Shown here in pieces: positions 1 to 9,743 of a stretch of DNA of 64,000 nucleotides (the first letter of the stretch is position 1; each line of letters begins with the position of its first letter). The translations under genes were made by a program, and so were the position numbers. The notes under the pieces are model-generated. The model saw only the letters and a program-made list of their open reading frames with translations. It was not told where the DNA came from and made no database searches. Source of the DNA: Agrobacterium tumefaciens (lineage in GTDB: Bacteria > Pseudomonadota > Alphaproteobacteria > Rhizobiales > Rhizobiaceae). Location of the stretch: NCBI RefSeq assembly GCF_013318015.2, contig NZ_CP115841.1, positions 992,001 to 1,056,000 of the forward strand, written 5' to 3'.

Positions 1-633
1 AGCGCTGATGGTTACAAGCTCGCGATCCTGTCGTCCTCCGGCAAGGGAGAGGCGCTGGCGAAGGAACTGGGCGGCATCGGCGTCACCGGCTCCAACCAGT
101 CCAACGACGATCTCAATCGACTGGTGGAACTGACGCTCGAAAAATTCGGCCGTATCGACGTTCTCGTGAACAGTGCAGGCCATGGCCCGCGCGCCTCCAT
201 CCTCGATATCACCGATGAGCAATGGCACACGGGTCTGGATGTCTACCTGATGAACGTCATCCGCCCAACACGGATCGTGGCTCCATTCATGGTGAAACAG
301 AAAACCGGGTCGATCATCAACATTTCGACTGCCTGGGCTTTCGAGCCGAGCAGCATGTTCCCGACTTCTGCAGTGTTCCGCGCCGGCCTTGCTTCCTACA
401 CCAAGATTTTTTCCGATACCTATGCGGTCGACAATGTGCGCATGAACAATGTTCTGCCCGGTTGGATCGATAGCCTGCCAGCCACGGAAGAGCGCCGCCA
501 GGGTGTGCCGATGCAGCGTTACGGAACGAGCGAGGAGATAGCCGCAACCGTTGCCTTCCTCGCCTCGGAAGGTGCGGGTTACATCACCGGCCAGAACATC
601 CGCGTCGATGGTGGTCTGACACGGTCTGTTTGA
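1..633 (+). CDS. SDR-family oxidoreductase-like protein (5' end outside window)
   Basis: The reading frame is open from the first base, so the gene starts upstream and the first glycine-rich part of the Rossmann fold is missing. What remains shows SDR landmarks: VLVNSAG (the NNAG-type motif), a serine in NISTAW, and the C-terminal FLASEGAGYITGQNIRVDGG signature of classical SDRs. The catalytic YxxxK is not evident: the segment that should carry it reads SAVFRAGL near base 367, with Ser and Arg where Tyr and Lys are expected. It may be an atypical or non-catalytic SDR. The substrate cannot be told. It converges on rne across a bidirectional terminator. Confidence 0.85.
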   Translation, partial: SADGYKLAILSSSGKGEALAKELGGIGVTGSNQSNDDLNRLVELTLEKFGRIDVLVNSAGHGPRASILDITDEQWHTGLDVYLMNVIRPTRIVAPFMVKQKTGSIINISTAWAFEPSSMFPTSAVFRAGLASYTKIFSDTYAVDNVRMNNVLPGWIDSLPATEERRQGVPMQRYGTSEEIAATVAFLASEGAGYITGQNIRVDGGLTRSV

Positions 634-790
634 CGATTGGCATATCGGGCTTCCGTCACCCCGGACTTGGTCCTTTGCCAACGCGGTCAAGTCCTTGATC
701 GCGAGAGATTTTTTTCACGGCGCAGACGCGCCGTGGCTGGATGCCGGATTGATTACGGCATGAGATAAACCTAACATCCGCCAACAAAGC

Positions 791-823
791 AAAACGCCCG
801 CAACATGGTTGCGGGCGTTTTTC
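791..823. terminator. bidirectional intrinsic terminator between the SDR gene and rne
   Basis: A 12-bp perfect stem, AACGCCCGCAAC (793-804) and GTTGCGGGCGTT (808-819), with a 3-nt loop. It is flanked by an A-run on the left and a T-run on the right, so it can stop transcription from both the SDR gene and the minus-strand rne. Confidence 0.85.
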
Positions 824-839
824 GTTTCACTGTCTTCTA

Positions 840-3797
840 TCAAAAGAAGCCTTTGCGCTGCCACCAGCCGCCCTTGCGCGGCTTCGGCTCGTCGCCGTCA
901 GGGTTGGCGGGCGTGCCCGACGAGGTCACGACCGGCTCCGAACTCGAAACATTGCTGCCCCGGTTCGCGCGAACCTTTTCTTCCGTCGCGGGTGCTACCG
1001 CTTCCGAACCCAGATCGGCCGAGGCTTCACCCACTTCGTCGAGGGCGACATCGACGACGGTTTCCACAACGACTGCGGGCTCGACGATCACCGGCTCGAC
1101 CGTTTCAACGGTTTTGGCCGCGACTTCAGCCTGCGGTGCCGCTTCAGCCGGCGGTACGTCTTCGGTCTTGGCCTTCGCCTTGCGGGTGCGGCGCGGTTTC
1201 TTCGGGGCTTCCGCTTCCACGACGTCGGCAACCACACCTTCCACCACTTCGGCAGCGGTAGGCTCTTCGGTTACGGATGCTGCGGCGGAAACCTCTTCGC
1301 TTTCGCCTTCCGTTTCGCCTTCTTCGCCGGACTCAGTGCCTGCGGCATCGAGAGCCTCGTCTTCAGCACGGTTGCGACGGCCGCCACGCTTGCCACGACG
1401 GCGACGCTTGCGCTTGCCTTCTTCATCAGAGCTTGCAGCTTCGTTCACACCGTTTTCATCGGCGTCGTCTGCGGCTTCATCAGTTTCGACGCCATCTTCG
1501 TCGTCCGCATCATCAGCGCCGGTGTCATCGCCAGCCTGCGCATCAACTGCACCGTTCTGGTCGTTCTGTCCGCCCTTGCCACGACGACGACGACGACGCT
1601 TGCGCTTGCGCTTGCCGTCTTCACCATTGTCGCCCTGCTGCTGTTGCTGGCGCGGCTCGCTGGCCTGCGCCTTGACGATTTCTTCCTCTTCCTCGTCCTC
1701 TTCCACCTCAACAACGAAATCGTCTTCCTCTTCCACGAAGCTCGGGAGCATCTGGATAAGGCTTTCGATCTTCACCGGATTTTCAACCGCTTCACCACGA
1801 TCGATGGCGAAATGCTGCGCGCCGACGCCGGCATCGGCCGCAATGATGATCGCCACACCGAAGCGGCCTTCATAATCGACAATCGTGCCGCGCTTGTGGT
1901 TGAGCAGGTAGAGAGCCGTTTCCGGCGTGCAGCGCACGGTGATGTTGTGGGTCGTGTTGCGCAGCAGATATTCCTCAACGCCGCGCAGCACGTGCAGCGC
2001 GATGGAGGATTCGGAGCGAACGTGACCCGTGCCGCCGCAATGCTGGCAGACCTGCGTAGTCGATTCCAGCACCGAAGCGCGGATGCGCTGGCGCGACATT
2101 TCCAGAAGACCGAAATGCGAGATACGGCCGACCTGGATGCGCGCCCGGTCGTTTTTCAGGCAGTCCTTGAGCTTCTTCTCGACGGAGCGGTTGTTGCGCT
2201 TTTCTTCCATGTCGATGAAGTCGATGACAACAAGACCGGCAAGGTCGCGAAGACGCAGCTGGCGAGCCACTTCTTCCGCCGCTTCCAGATTGGTCGTCAG
2301 CGCCGTTTCTTCGATGGAATGCTCACGGGTCGAACGACCGGAGTTCACGTCGATGGCAACCAGAGCTTCCGTCTGGTTGATGATGAGGTAACCGCCCGAT
2401 TTCAGCGTAACCTGCGGCTGCAGCATGCGGTCGAGCTGGGCTTCAATGCCCGAGCGCGAGAAGATCGGGTGGATGTCGCGGTAAGGCTGAACCACCTTGG
2501 CGTGGCTCGGCATCAGCATCTTCATGAAGTCTTTTGCTTCACGGTAGCCTTCTTCGCCCGAAACGATGATCTCGCTGATATCCTTGTTATAGAGATCGCG
2601 GATCGAACGCTTGATGAGCGAGCCTTCCTCGTAAACGAGGCAGGGGGCCGTGGAGTTCAGCGTCAGCGTGCGGACGTTTTCCCACAGGCGCATCAGATAT
2701 TCGAAGTCGCGCTTGATCTCGACGCGGGTGCGGTTGGCGCCTGCGGTACGCAGAATGACGCCCATGCCCTGCGGAACTTCCAGATCGCGCGCGATTTCCT
2801 TCAGGCGCTTGCGGTCGGTCGGCTGGGTGATCTTGCGGGAAATGCCACCACCGCGTGCGGTATTCGGCATCAGCACGGAATAACGGCCGGCAAGCGACAG
2901 ATAGGTGGTGAGTGCGGCACCTTTGTTGCCGCGTTCTTCCTTGGCAACCTGCACGAGAAGGATCTGGCGGCGCTTGATGACTTCCTGAATGCGATACTGC
3001 TTGCGCGGCTTGCGGGCAACGCGATCGGGAACCTCTTCCATGGCGTCTTCGGCGCCGACGGATTCGATCACTTCCTTTTCGTGATGATCGTCATCATCGT
3101 CGTCGTCATCATCGTCATTGCCACGGCGAAGACCCTCGACTTCCTCGGAAATCGTATCTGTATCGACCATGGCAGCCATTTCGCCGCCCGTGCTGCCGTC
3201 TTCTTCGGAAGAGGCCTCAGCAGTAGTGTCGGAAACGGCTTCTTCTTCCGCGACCTTCTTCTTGGCGCGGGGGCGGCGGGTACGCTTCTTCGGTGCTTCT
3301 TCCGCAACGGCCTCGACGGCCACAGCAGTCACGTCTTCGGATACCTCTTCGGCAGCGGCAGCGGCAACGGTTTCGTCCACGACCACGGCGTCAGTCGTCT
3401 CGCTGACGGCAACGATGCCGACATCCGGCTGGTCCGCCTGCGATAGATCGACAGCCGGTGCGCCGGGCTCGGGGGCGTCAGCCGATTCAAAGTCGTCGCT
3501 GCGGCGATGATCCTCGGCTTCCGCCTTGAGGAGCGCCTGACGGTCGGCGAGCGGGATCTGGTAATAGTCAGGGTGGATTTCCGCAAAAGCGAGAAACCCG
3601 TGGCGATTTCCACCGTAATCGACGAACGCCGCCTGAAGGGAGGGCTCAACCCTCGTGACCTTGGCAAGGTAGATATTGCCGCGGATCTGTTTCTTGTGCT
3701 CCGATTCGAAGTCGAATTCCTCGATCCGGTTCCCACGGACAACGACTACGCGTGTCTCCTCTTCGTGGGAGGCGTCGATAAGCATTTTGTCTGCCAT
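840..3797 (-). CDS. rne: ribonuclease E (RNase E/G family)
   Basis: Main endoribonuclease of mRNA decay and rRNA processing. Of 985 residues, 1-90 and about 267-315 form an S1 RNA-binding domain that is split by an acidic, low-complexity insert of about 175 residues, including a run of ten Asp near 228-237. The catalytic DNase I-like region follows with Mg-binding Asp in AIDVNSGRST (D483) and VVIDFIDM (D526). A zinc-link CQHC lies at 584-587. Residues beyond about 700 are alternating Arg/Lys-rich and Glu-rich segments, as expected for the disordered degradosome scaffold. It is transcribed alone, leftward, with a long structured upstream region. The antisense strand carries long spurious open frames caused by codon bias. 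Confidence 0.97.
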   Translation of the reverse strand: MADKMLIDASHEEETRVVVVRGNRIEEFDFESEHKKQIRGNIYLAKVTRVEPSLQAAFVDYGGNRHGFLAFAEIHPDYYQIPLADRQALLKAEAEDHRRSDDFESADAPEPGAPAVDLSQADQPDVGIVAVSETTDAVVVDETVAAAAAEEVSEDVTAVAVEAVAEEAPKKRTRRPRAKKKVAEEEAVSDTTAEASSEEDGSTGGEMAAMVDTDTISEEVEGLRRGNDDDDDDDDDDHHEKEVIESVGAEDAMEEVPDRVARKPRKQYRIQEVIKRRQILLVQVAKEERGNKGAALTTYLSLAGRYSVLMPNTARGGGISRKITQPTDRKRLKEIARDLEVPQGMGVILRTAGANRTRVEIKRDFEYLMRLWENVRTLTLNSTAPCLVYEEGSLIKRSIRDLYNKDISEIIVSGEEGYREAKDFMKMLMPSHAKVVQPYRDIHPIFSRSGIEAQLDRMLQPQVTLKSGGYLIINQTEALVAIDVNSGRSTREHSIEETALTTNLEAAEEVARQLRLRDLAGLVVIDFIDMEEKRNNRSVEKKLKDCLKNDRARIQVGRISHFGLLEMSRQRIRASVLESTTQVCQHCGGTGHVRSESSIALHVLRGVEEYLLRNTTHNITVRCTPETALYLLNHKRGTIVDYEGRFGVAIIIAADAGVGAQHFAIDRGEAVENPVKIESLIQMLPSFVEEEDDFVVEVEEDEEEEEIVKAQASEPRQQQQQGDNGEDGKRKRKRRRRRRGKGGQNDQNGAVDAQAGDDTGADDADDEDGVETDEAADDADENGVNEAASSDEEGKRKRRRRGKRGGRRNRAEDEALDAAGTESGEEGETEGESEEVSAAASVTEEPTAAEVVEGVVADVVEAEAPKKPRRTRKAKAKTEDVPPAEAAPQAEVAAKTVETVEPVIVEPAVVVETVVDVALDEVGEASADLGSEAVAPATEEKVRANRGSNVSSSEPVVTSSGTPANPDGDEPKPRKGGWWQRKGFF

Positions 3798-4412
3798 GTA
3801 AGCTGTGCTCCTCGGCGCAGCCTTGTTTTATACGAGAACAGGCCCGCCACACGGACGAGCCTTTCATATGAGTGCAAGGATGTGCCGGAAATGAAGTCTC
3901 CAGCCGGGCCTCTGTAAACTGGCAGCATCCGGACCGACGGCGAGGCGCTTGGCCTGCTCCTGGTATCCGGTTCATATGAAAACTGCTGCGACATCATTGG
4001 CCAGGCGGAACGACAATAATATATAGACCCCTTGGGGTCCGATGAATTTGCTCTCCTCAGAGCAGCGGTGGCATTGCCACCGGGTAGGTCTCCGACCACG
4101 GCCGGAATTGATCCAGTTTCAGGATAAATGTAACGACGGCAGATGATTGCCCGTTTTGCAGCGCCAGCGTCTTTTTCGATTGGCAGCCGGCGGGCATCTA
4201 TCCCGTCAACACTTTTAACCCTCATCCTTGTTGTATGTTTTCTCTGTCATAATAGCAATAGGCTGGCTAAATATGCCATATTGTTGGTGGAATTTCCGGG
4301 TTAACAATTGGTTCACCAACGCCTGCGATTGTGGGGCGCAAACGCACAAACACGTGTCCGGCGTGGCCGAAATTACGACGTTCCCGGCACTTTGCCGCAC
4401 CATTTATGAAAA
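3798..4412. other. 615-bp divergent intergenic region: rne leader and amiC upstream region
   Basis: No convincing gene is seen. Three hairpins stand close together: GACCCC/GGGGTC (4026-4031 and 4034-4039), GCTCT/AGAGC (4050-4054 and 4059-4063) and CGGTGGC/GCCACCG (4066-4072 and 4076-4082). They lie about 230-285 nt before the rne start and could sit in its 5' leader; RNase E genes in other bacteria are autoregulated through their leaders. I could not place a clear promoter for either gene. Confidence 0.5.
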
Positions 4413-5714
4413 ATGACTGAAATACGGAATTTCTTGAAGACCATGAATTTCACGCGCAGCGCAGCGATATTCGATGGGGCAGGGCCGCTTGGCGCGCGAA
4501 TCGCGCGGCTTGCGGGTGCCCTTGTCTTGCCGGTTGTCTTTTCGGTCGCCGCATTCGTCTCCTGCGTTCCACAGGCCTTCGCCGTGGAGCCGCTCATCGC
4601 CAATCAGGCACGCATCATCGGCGACGAGGCGCGCACGCGCATCGTTCTCGATTTTGCCGAGGAGCCGGAATTCGACATTCACTATCTCGATTCGCCCGCC
4701 CGCATCGTCGTGGACTTTCCGGCGGTGAATTTTGCGTTCCCCGCATCGGCTCTGGCGCCAACCGGCCTTTTCTCGGACATTCGCTTCGGTAGCATGGGGC
4801 AAGACAGCGCCCGCATCGTGCTGACGGCAAAAAAACCGGTCCAGGTGGCGGTTGCTGAAACCAAGAAGGGCGAGGACGGCACATCGTTCCGTTTCGTCCT
4901 GGATGCGGAGATCACCACCAAGGCCAAATTCGCCGAACTGGTGAAAGAGCAGCAATGGCGCGCGCCGGCGCCGGTCTCGACGGCGGCGATCACGCCTGAC
5001 GACAAGACATCGCGGCAAACGGATTTCGTCATCGCTGTTGATGCCGGTCATGGCGGCATCGATGCCGGCGCTTCCGGTGGCGTAACCGGCACGGAGGAAA
5101 AGGTCATCACGCTGACCTTTGCCAAGGAACTTGTGGAGCGGATGAACCGGGAGCCCGGCATCAAGGCGTTCCTGACGCGTGATTCCGACACATTTCTCGC
5201 TCTGTCGGAACGGGTGACGATCGCCCGGCAGAACAATGCAAACCTGTTTATTTCATTGCACGCCGATACACTGAAGCAGAAGGGCATCCGGGGCGCGACC
5301 GTCTATACATTGTCAGACCGCGCCTCAGACCGCAGGGCGCAGGAGCTGGCCGAGCGCGAAAACAAGTCCGACCAGATTGCCGGTGTAGCAGCCTCCAGCG
5401 AGCCGCCTGAGGTGGCCGATATCCTTCTCGATTTCACCCGGCGCGAAACGCAGGCCTTTTCGGTGACGCTGGCAGAAAATATCGTGTCGTCCTTCGAGGG
5501 ACAGGTCGGCCTCATCAACAATCCGCATCGTTATGCCGGTTTCATGGTGCTGCGCGCCCATGACGTGCCATCGGTGTTGCTGGAACTCGGCTTTCTCTCC
5601 AATCCGGAAGATGAAAAACTGCTTCTTGATGCGGAATGGCGCAAGAAGGTCGCCGATACGCTTGCAACTGCGGTCGGACGATACCGCACCAAGGCCATGG
5701 CGAACGGCGGCTAA
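4413..5714 (+). CDS. amiC: N-acetylmuramoyl-L-alanine amidase (Amidase_3 with AMIN domain)
   Basis: Periplasmic zinc amidase that cuts the bond between MurNAc and the stem peptide during cell separation. Of 433 residues, a signal peptide runs to about AFA|VEP (57-58), an AMIN domain (septal or polar targeting) covers about 60-170, and the Amidase_3 domain about 206-428. Zinc ligands are H213 (DAGHGG), E229 and H283 (ISLHAD); E391 (LLELGF) is the likely catalytic Glu. A second ATG at 4443 has a slightly better upstream purine run and would give a more usual signal peptide, so the start is uncertain. It stands just upstream of the PBP1a gene, pairing murein cleavage with murein synthesis. Confidence 0.93.
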   Translation: MTEIRNFLKTMNFTRSAAIFDGAGPLGARIARLAGALVLPVVFSVAAFVSCVPQAFAVEPLIANQARIIGDEARTRIVLDFAEEPEFDIHYLDSPARIVVDFPAVNFAFPASALAPTGLFSDIRFGSMGQDSARIVLTAKKPVQVAVAETKKGEDGTSFRFVLDAEITTKAKFAELVKEQQWRAPAPVSTAAITPDDKTSRQTDFVIAVDAGHGGIDAGASGGVTGTEEKVITLTFAKELVERMNREPGIKAFLTRDSDTFLALSERVTIARQNNANLFISLHADTLKQKGIRGATVYTLSDRASDRRAQELAERENKSDQIAGVAASSEPPEVADILLDFTRRETQAFSVTLAENIVSSFEGQVGLINNPHRYAGFMVLRAHDVPSVLLELGFLSNPEDEKLLLDAEWRKKVADTLATAVGRYRTKAMANGG

Positions 5715-6040
5715 AGGGCCGGGCGGGCGAGCGGCGCCCCCGTTGTCGCCGTGCCCCTTGCTGCCGAAAAGCTGTTCAATTCTTGGGCCTTGCGGACGAT
5801 TACGTTGGCGAAGCCCTATTTTACTCACATTCGCCGCGTTATTGCGGAAGCGGATTCTGTGGTGATCCGCCATTGCGGCTGGAACCGCAATTGCGGCAGT
5901 CGGCCCGGTAACATATCAGCGAATGCTGTCGTTCCGGCTTGTCATCGAAGGTATGGTGTGCAAAACGGCACGCGATATGCAAGGATGCGCCCGTATCATC
6001 GGGCGTTGATGGTTACGATTCGAATTATCGGTAGCTTGGT
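5715..6040. other. 326-bp gap between amiC and the PBP1a gene
   Basis: No gene is supported. Two short inverted repeats occur (gcggat...atccgc near 5850-5870 and attgcgg...ccgcaat near 5871-5893) without T-runs, so they are not clear terminators. An 11-codon frame at 6009-6044 ends with its TGA overlapping the PBP1a ATG. Confidence 0.4.
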
Positions 6041-8485
6041 ATGATCAGACTGATTGGATATTTTTTCGGCTTGGCCAGCGTGCTCTTCCTGTGCGCCGCC
6101 GCCGCCGGTGCAATTTATTTGCACGGCGTGACGAAGGACCTGCCGGATTACGCAGTTCTGAGCACTTATGAGCCGCCGGTGACGACCCGCGTGCACGCCG
6201 GCAACGGCGCGCTCATGGCGGAATACGCCCATGAAAAGCGCCTGTTCCTGCCGATCCAGGCTATCCCGGACCGTGTGAAGGCAGCTTTCCTTTCGGCGGA
6301 AGACAAGAATTTCTACAACCATCCGGGTGTGGACATCTGGGGTCTCGGCCGTGCCGTTCTCGTCAACCTCCAGAATATCGGCTCCGGCCGTCGTCCGGTC
6401 GGCGCGTCCACAATCACTCAGCAGGTGGCAAAGAACTTCCTGCTCACCAACGACCAGACCTTCGACCGCAAGCTCAAGGAAGCGCTTCTGTCCTTCCGCA
6501 TCGAGCAGACCTATTCCAAGGACAAGATCCTCGAGCTTTATCTCAACGAGATCTTTTTCGGCCTGAATTCCTACGGTATCGCCGGTGCGGCACTCACCTA
6601 TTTCAACAAATCGGTCACCGAACTGACGATTGCGGAAACCGCCTATCTTGCATCGCTGCCGAAGGGCCCGGCCAACTACCATCCGATCCGCCGCGAGAAG
6701 GCGGCGCTGGAGCGCCGCAACTGGGTGATCGACCGCATGGCCGAGAACGGCTACATCACGGTCGGCGATGCCGAGGATGCAAAGAAGCAGCCGCTTGGCG
6801 TCAATCTGCGCCGTGGCGGCGCGCATATCTTCGCGTCTGACTATTTCGCCGAGGAAGTCCGCCGCCAGATCGTCGAGAAATACGGCGAGCAGGCGCTTCT
6901 TGAAGGAGGCCTTTCGGTTCGCACCTCTTTCGATCCGCAGATCCAGATGGAGGCGCGCAAGGCGCTTCAGGACGGTCTGGTGCAATATGACGAGCGTCGC
7001 GGTTTCCGCGGACCCGTCGAAAAGATCGAGACAACCGGTGACTGGACTGCGGCACTCGCCAAGGTAAAGGGCCTTCGCGACGTTCCCGAATGGAAGATCG
7101 CGGTTGTCCTCGCCGTTGCTGCCGATGGCATCGATATTGGCGTGCAGGTCGACCCCGATGCCGAGGATGGCGACAAGCGCACACGCGGCCATATCTCCGC
7201 TGAAAACATGCGTTGGGCCTATCGCGATGCCACAGGCAAAAAGCCGACGGCTAAGTCGCCGGTTGGCGTTCTGGCTGTTGGTGACGTCGTTTACGCACAG
7301 CCGCTGTCCGGTTCCGGCAACGAATATCGTCTGCGCCAGCCCCCGAAGGTGCAGGGCGGCATGATGGTGATGGATCCGCACACTGGCCGCGTTCTGGCCA
7401 TGGTCGGCGGCTTCTCCTACGCGCAATCGGAATTCAACCGCGCCACGCAGGCGATGCGCCAGCCCGGCTCCTCCTTCAAGCCGTTCATCTATGCGGCTGC
7501 ACTCGACAACGGCTATACCCCGGCCTCGGTCATTCTCGACGCGCCGATCGAGGTTGTTTCGGGCGGCCAGGTCTGGAAGCCGCAGAATTACGGCGGGGGT
7601 TCCGCCGGCCCTTCGACCCTGCGTCTCGGCATCGAAAAATCCCGTAACCTCATGACAGTGCGTCTGGCGCAGGACATGGGCATGAATCTGGTCGCTGAAT
7701 ATGCCGAACGCTTCGGCATCTACGACAAGATGCCGCCGCTTCTGGCAATGTCGCTCGGTTCGGGCGAAACAACCATCATGCGCATGGTCTCGGCCTATTC
7801 TGTGATCGCCAATGGCGGCAAGCAGATCAAGCCGACGCTGATCGACCGCATCCAGGACCGTTACGGCAAGACGATCTTCCGGCATGAGGAACGTGCCTGT
7901 GAGGGCTGCAACGCCACAAGCTGGCAAAATCAGGACGAGCCGGTCATCGTTGATAACCGCGAGCAGGTTCTCGACCCGATGACCGCTTACCAGACGACAT
8001 CCATGCTGGAAGGTGTCGTGCAGCGCGGCACGGCGGCGGGCAAGATCAAGGTCGATCTGCCGGTTGCCGGCAAGACGGGCACCACCAACGATGAAAAGGA
8101 CGCCTGGTTCGTCGGTTACACGCCGGACATGGTTGCCGGTCTTTATATCGGCTTCGATTCGCCCGCACCGCTTGGGCGCGGCGGCACCGGTGGTTCGCTG
8201 TCGGCACCGATCTTCGGCGAGTTCATCGCCGATGCGGCCAAGCACCTGGAACCGAGCAAGTTCATCGTGCCTGAAGGCATGAAGTTCATCGCCGTCAACC
8301 GCAAGACCGGCATGGCCGCTTCGGAAGGCGAACCTGATACGATCATGGAAGCCTTCAAGCCGGGCACCGGCCCGGCCGATACCTTCTCGGTGATCGGCGC
8401 GGAAGGCATGTCGCAAGAGGATATTCTGAAGACCTCGCCACAGGCCCAGCAGGCCATCACCGGCGGTGGCGGCGGTCTTTATTGA
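6041..8485 (+). CDS. mrcA: bifunctional penicillin-binding protein 1A (class A PBP)
   Basis: Inner-membrane enzyme with a glycosyltransferase that polymerises lipid II and a transpeptidase that cross-links it. The 814 residues show one N-terminal membrane anchor (about 5-27), the GT51 motif SAEDKNFYNHPG with catalytic E87, and a transpeptidase domain with S477-S-F-K480 (nucleophile Ser477), SRN in the KSRNLMT segment, and K678-T-G. An OB-like insert separates the two. In A. tumefaciens the corresponding PBP1a (Atu1341, from memory) is the main driver of polar growth, which fits its position near gpr. The ribosome binding site before the ATG is weak. Confidence 0.96.
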   Translation: MIRLIGYFFGLASVLFLCAAAAGAIYLHGVTKDLPDYAVLSTYEPPVTTRVHAGNGALMAEYAHEKRLFLPIQAIPDRVKAAFLSAEDKNFYNHPGVDIWGLGRAVLVNLQNIGSGRRPVGASTITQQVAKNFLLTNDQTFDRKLKEALLSFRIEQTYSKDKILELYLNEIFFGLNSYGIAGAALTYFNKSVTELTIAETAYLASLPKGPANYHPIRREKAALERRNWVIDRMAENGYITVGDAEDAKKQPLGVNLRRGGAHIFASDYFAEEVRRQIVEKYGEQALLEGGLSVRTSFDPQIQMEARKALQDGLVQYDERRGFRGPVEKIETTGDWTAALAKVKGLRDVPEWKIAVVLAVAADGIDIGVQVDPDAEDGDKRTRGHISAENMRWAYRDATGKKPTAKSPVGVLAVGDVVYAQPLSGSGNEYRLRQPPKVQGGMMVMDPHTGRVLAMVGGFSYAQSEFNRATQAMRQPGSSFKPFIYAAALDNGYTPASVILDAPIEVVSGGQVWKPQNYGGGSAGPSTLRLGIEKSRNLMTVRLAQDMGMNLVAEYAERFGIYDKMPPLLAMSLGSGETTIMRMVSAYSVIANGGKQIKPTLIDRIQDRYGKTIFRHEERACEGCNATSWQNQDEPVIVDNREQVLDPMTAYQTTSMLEGVVQRGTAAGKIKVDLPVAGKTGTTNDEKDAWFVGYTPDMVAGLYIGFDSPAPLGRGGTGGSLSAPIFGEFIADAAKHLEPSKFIVPEGMKFIAVNRKTGMAASEGEPDTIMEAFKPGTGPADTFSVIGAEGMSQEDILKTSPQAQQAITGGGGGLY

Positions 8486-8583
8486 TACCAGTCTTATGTT
8501 TGGCGGGGGGCGCGGGTCTTTACATCCGCGCCCCCCGCATTTATTTGAGCTACCAGTTTAAATGAAGGCGAAGAACCAGCGAA

Positions 8584-9715
8584 ATGCGCAATGAAATTGT
8601 GAACGTAGTCGACGAAATCAAGCAGGCCATAAGCCTGCTGAGGAGGCATCTTTGACTGGGACCAGGCGATAAGACGACTGGACTGGTTGAATAACAAGGC
8701 AGAGGACCCGACCCTCTGGAACGATGCCACCGAAGCGCAGAAATTGATGCGCGAGCGCCAGCAGCTGGATGACAGCATCAATGGCGTGAAGGCGCTTGAG
8801 CAGCAGCTCAAGGACAATGTCGAGCTGATCGAACTCGGCGAGATGGAAGGCGACGACGAGATCGTCAAGGACGCCGAAGATGCGCTGAAGGCGCTGAGGA
8901 GCGAGGCGAACCGCCGTCAGGTGGAAGCCATGCTTTCCGGTGAAGCTGATAGCAACGATACCTATCTCGAAGTTCATTCCGGCGCCGGCGGTACGGAAAG
9001 CCAGGACTGGGCCAACATGCTGCTGCGCATGTATACCCGCTGGGCTGACCGCGAAGGCTTCAAGGTTGAAGTGCTGGAAGTTCATGACGGCGAAGAGGCC
9101 GGCATCAAGTCCGCGGCGATCCTCGTCAAGGGCCACAATGCCTTCGGCTGGCTGAAGACGGAATCGGGCGTACACCGCCTCGTCCGCATCTCGCCCTATG
9201 ACAGCAATGCGCGTCGCCACACATCGTTCTCCTCCGTCTGGGTTTACCCAGTGGTCGATGATTCGATCCAGATCGACATCAATGAGAGCGATTGCCGCAT
9301 CGATACCTATCGTTCGTCCGGTGCAGGCGGCCAGCACGTCAACACCACCGATTCGGCCGTGCGTATTACCCACATACCGACCGGTATTGCCGTGGCCTGC
9401 CAGCAGGAGCGTTCCCAGCACAAGAACCGCGCCAAGGCGTGGGACATGCTGCGCGCCCGTCTCTACGAGGTGGAACTGCAAAAGCGGGAAGATGCGGCAA
9501 ACGCTCAGGCCGCATCCAAGACGGATATCGGCTGGGGCCACCAGATCCGTTCCTACGTTCTGCAACCCTACCAGTTGATCAAGGACCTGCGCACCGGCGT
9601 GGAAAGCACCGCACCCGGCAACGTGCTGGATGGCGATCTGAACCAGTTCATGGAAGCGGCCCTCGCGCACCGCATCAGCGGCGGCGCAGACGTGGAAGTG
9701 GCTGATATCGACTGA
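8584..9715 (+). CDS. prfB: peptide chain release factor 2, expressed by +1 programmed frameshift
   Basis: RF2 terminates translation at UGA and UAA. The frame starts at ATG 8584, runs 23 codons and hits an in-frame TGA at 8653-8655. A +1 shift on CTT TGA C moves reading to GAC at 8654 and then stays open to 9715, giving about 376 residues, the normal RF2 length. The internal Shine-Dalgarno-like AGGAGG (8641-8646) sits 3 nt before CTT, as in the classic E. coli prfB site. The catalytic GGQ loop is present (SGAGGQHVN). The codon-recognition tripeptide reads SPY where E. coli has SPF. Any start called at 8687 misses the N-terminus. Confidence 0.95.
8641..8656 (+). promoter_or_regulatory. prfB recoding site (autoregulatory +1 frameshift)
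   Basis: AGGAGG, three bases, CTT, then TGA C. The stop codon is poorly read when RF2 is scarce, so the ribosome slips forward and completes RF2; when RF2 is plentiful the leader peptide is released. All three elements of the known mechanism are visible. Confidence 0.93.
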
Positions 9716-9743
9716 CGCGTCGCAGCGTCGCTTGAAAAAATCA

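Noticed and set aside
1644..3446. 600-codon frame on the plus strand opposite rne
   Set aside because: Antisense to a strongly supported RNase E gene; low-complexity composition and no family motifs.
5996..8416. 806-codon minus frame opposite the PBP1a gene
   Set aside because: Exact shadow of PBP1a in high-GC codon bias; no motifs or ribosome binding site.
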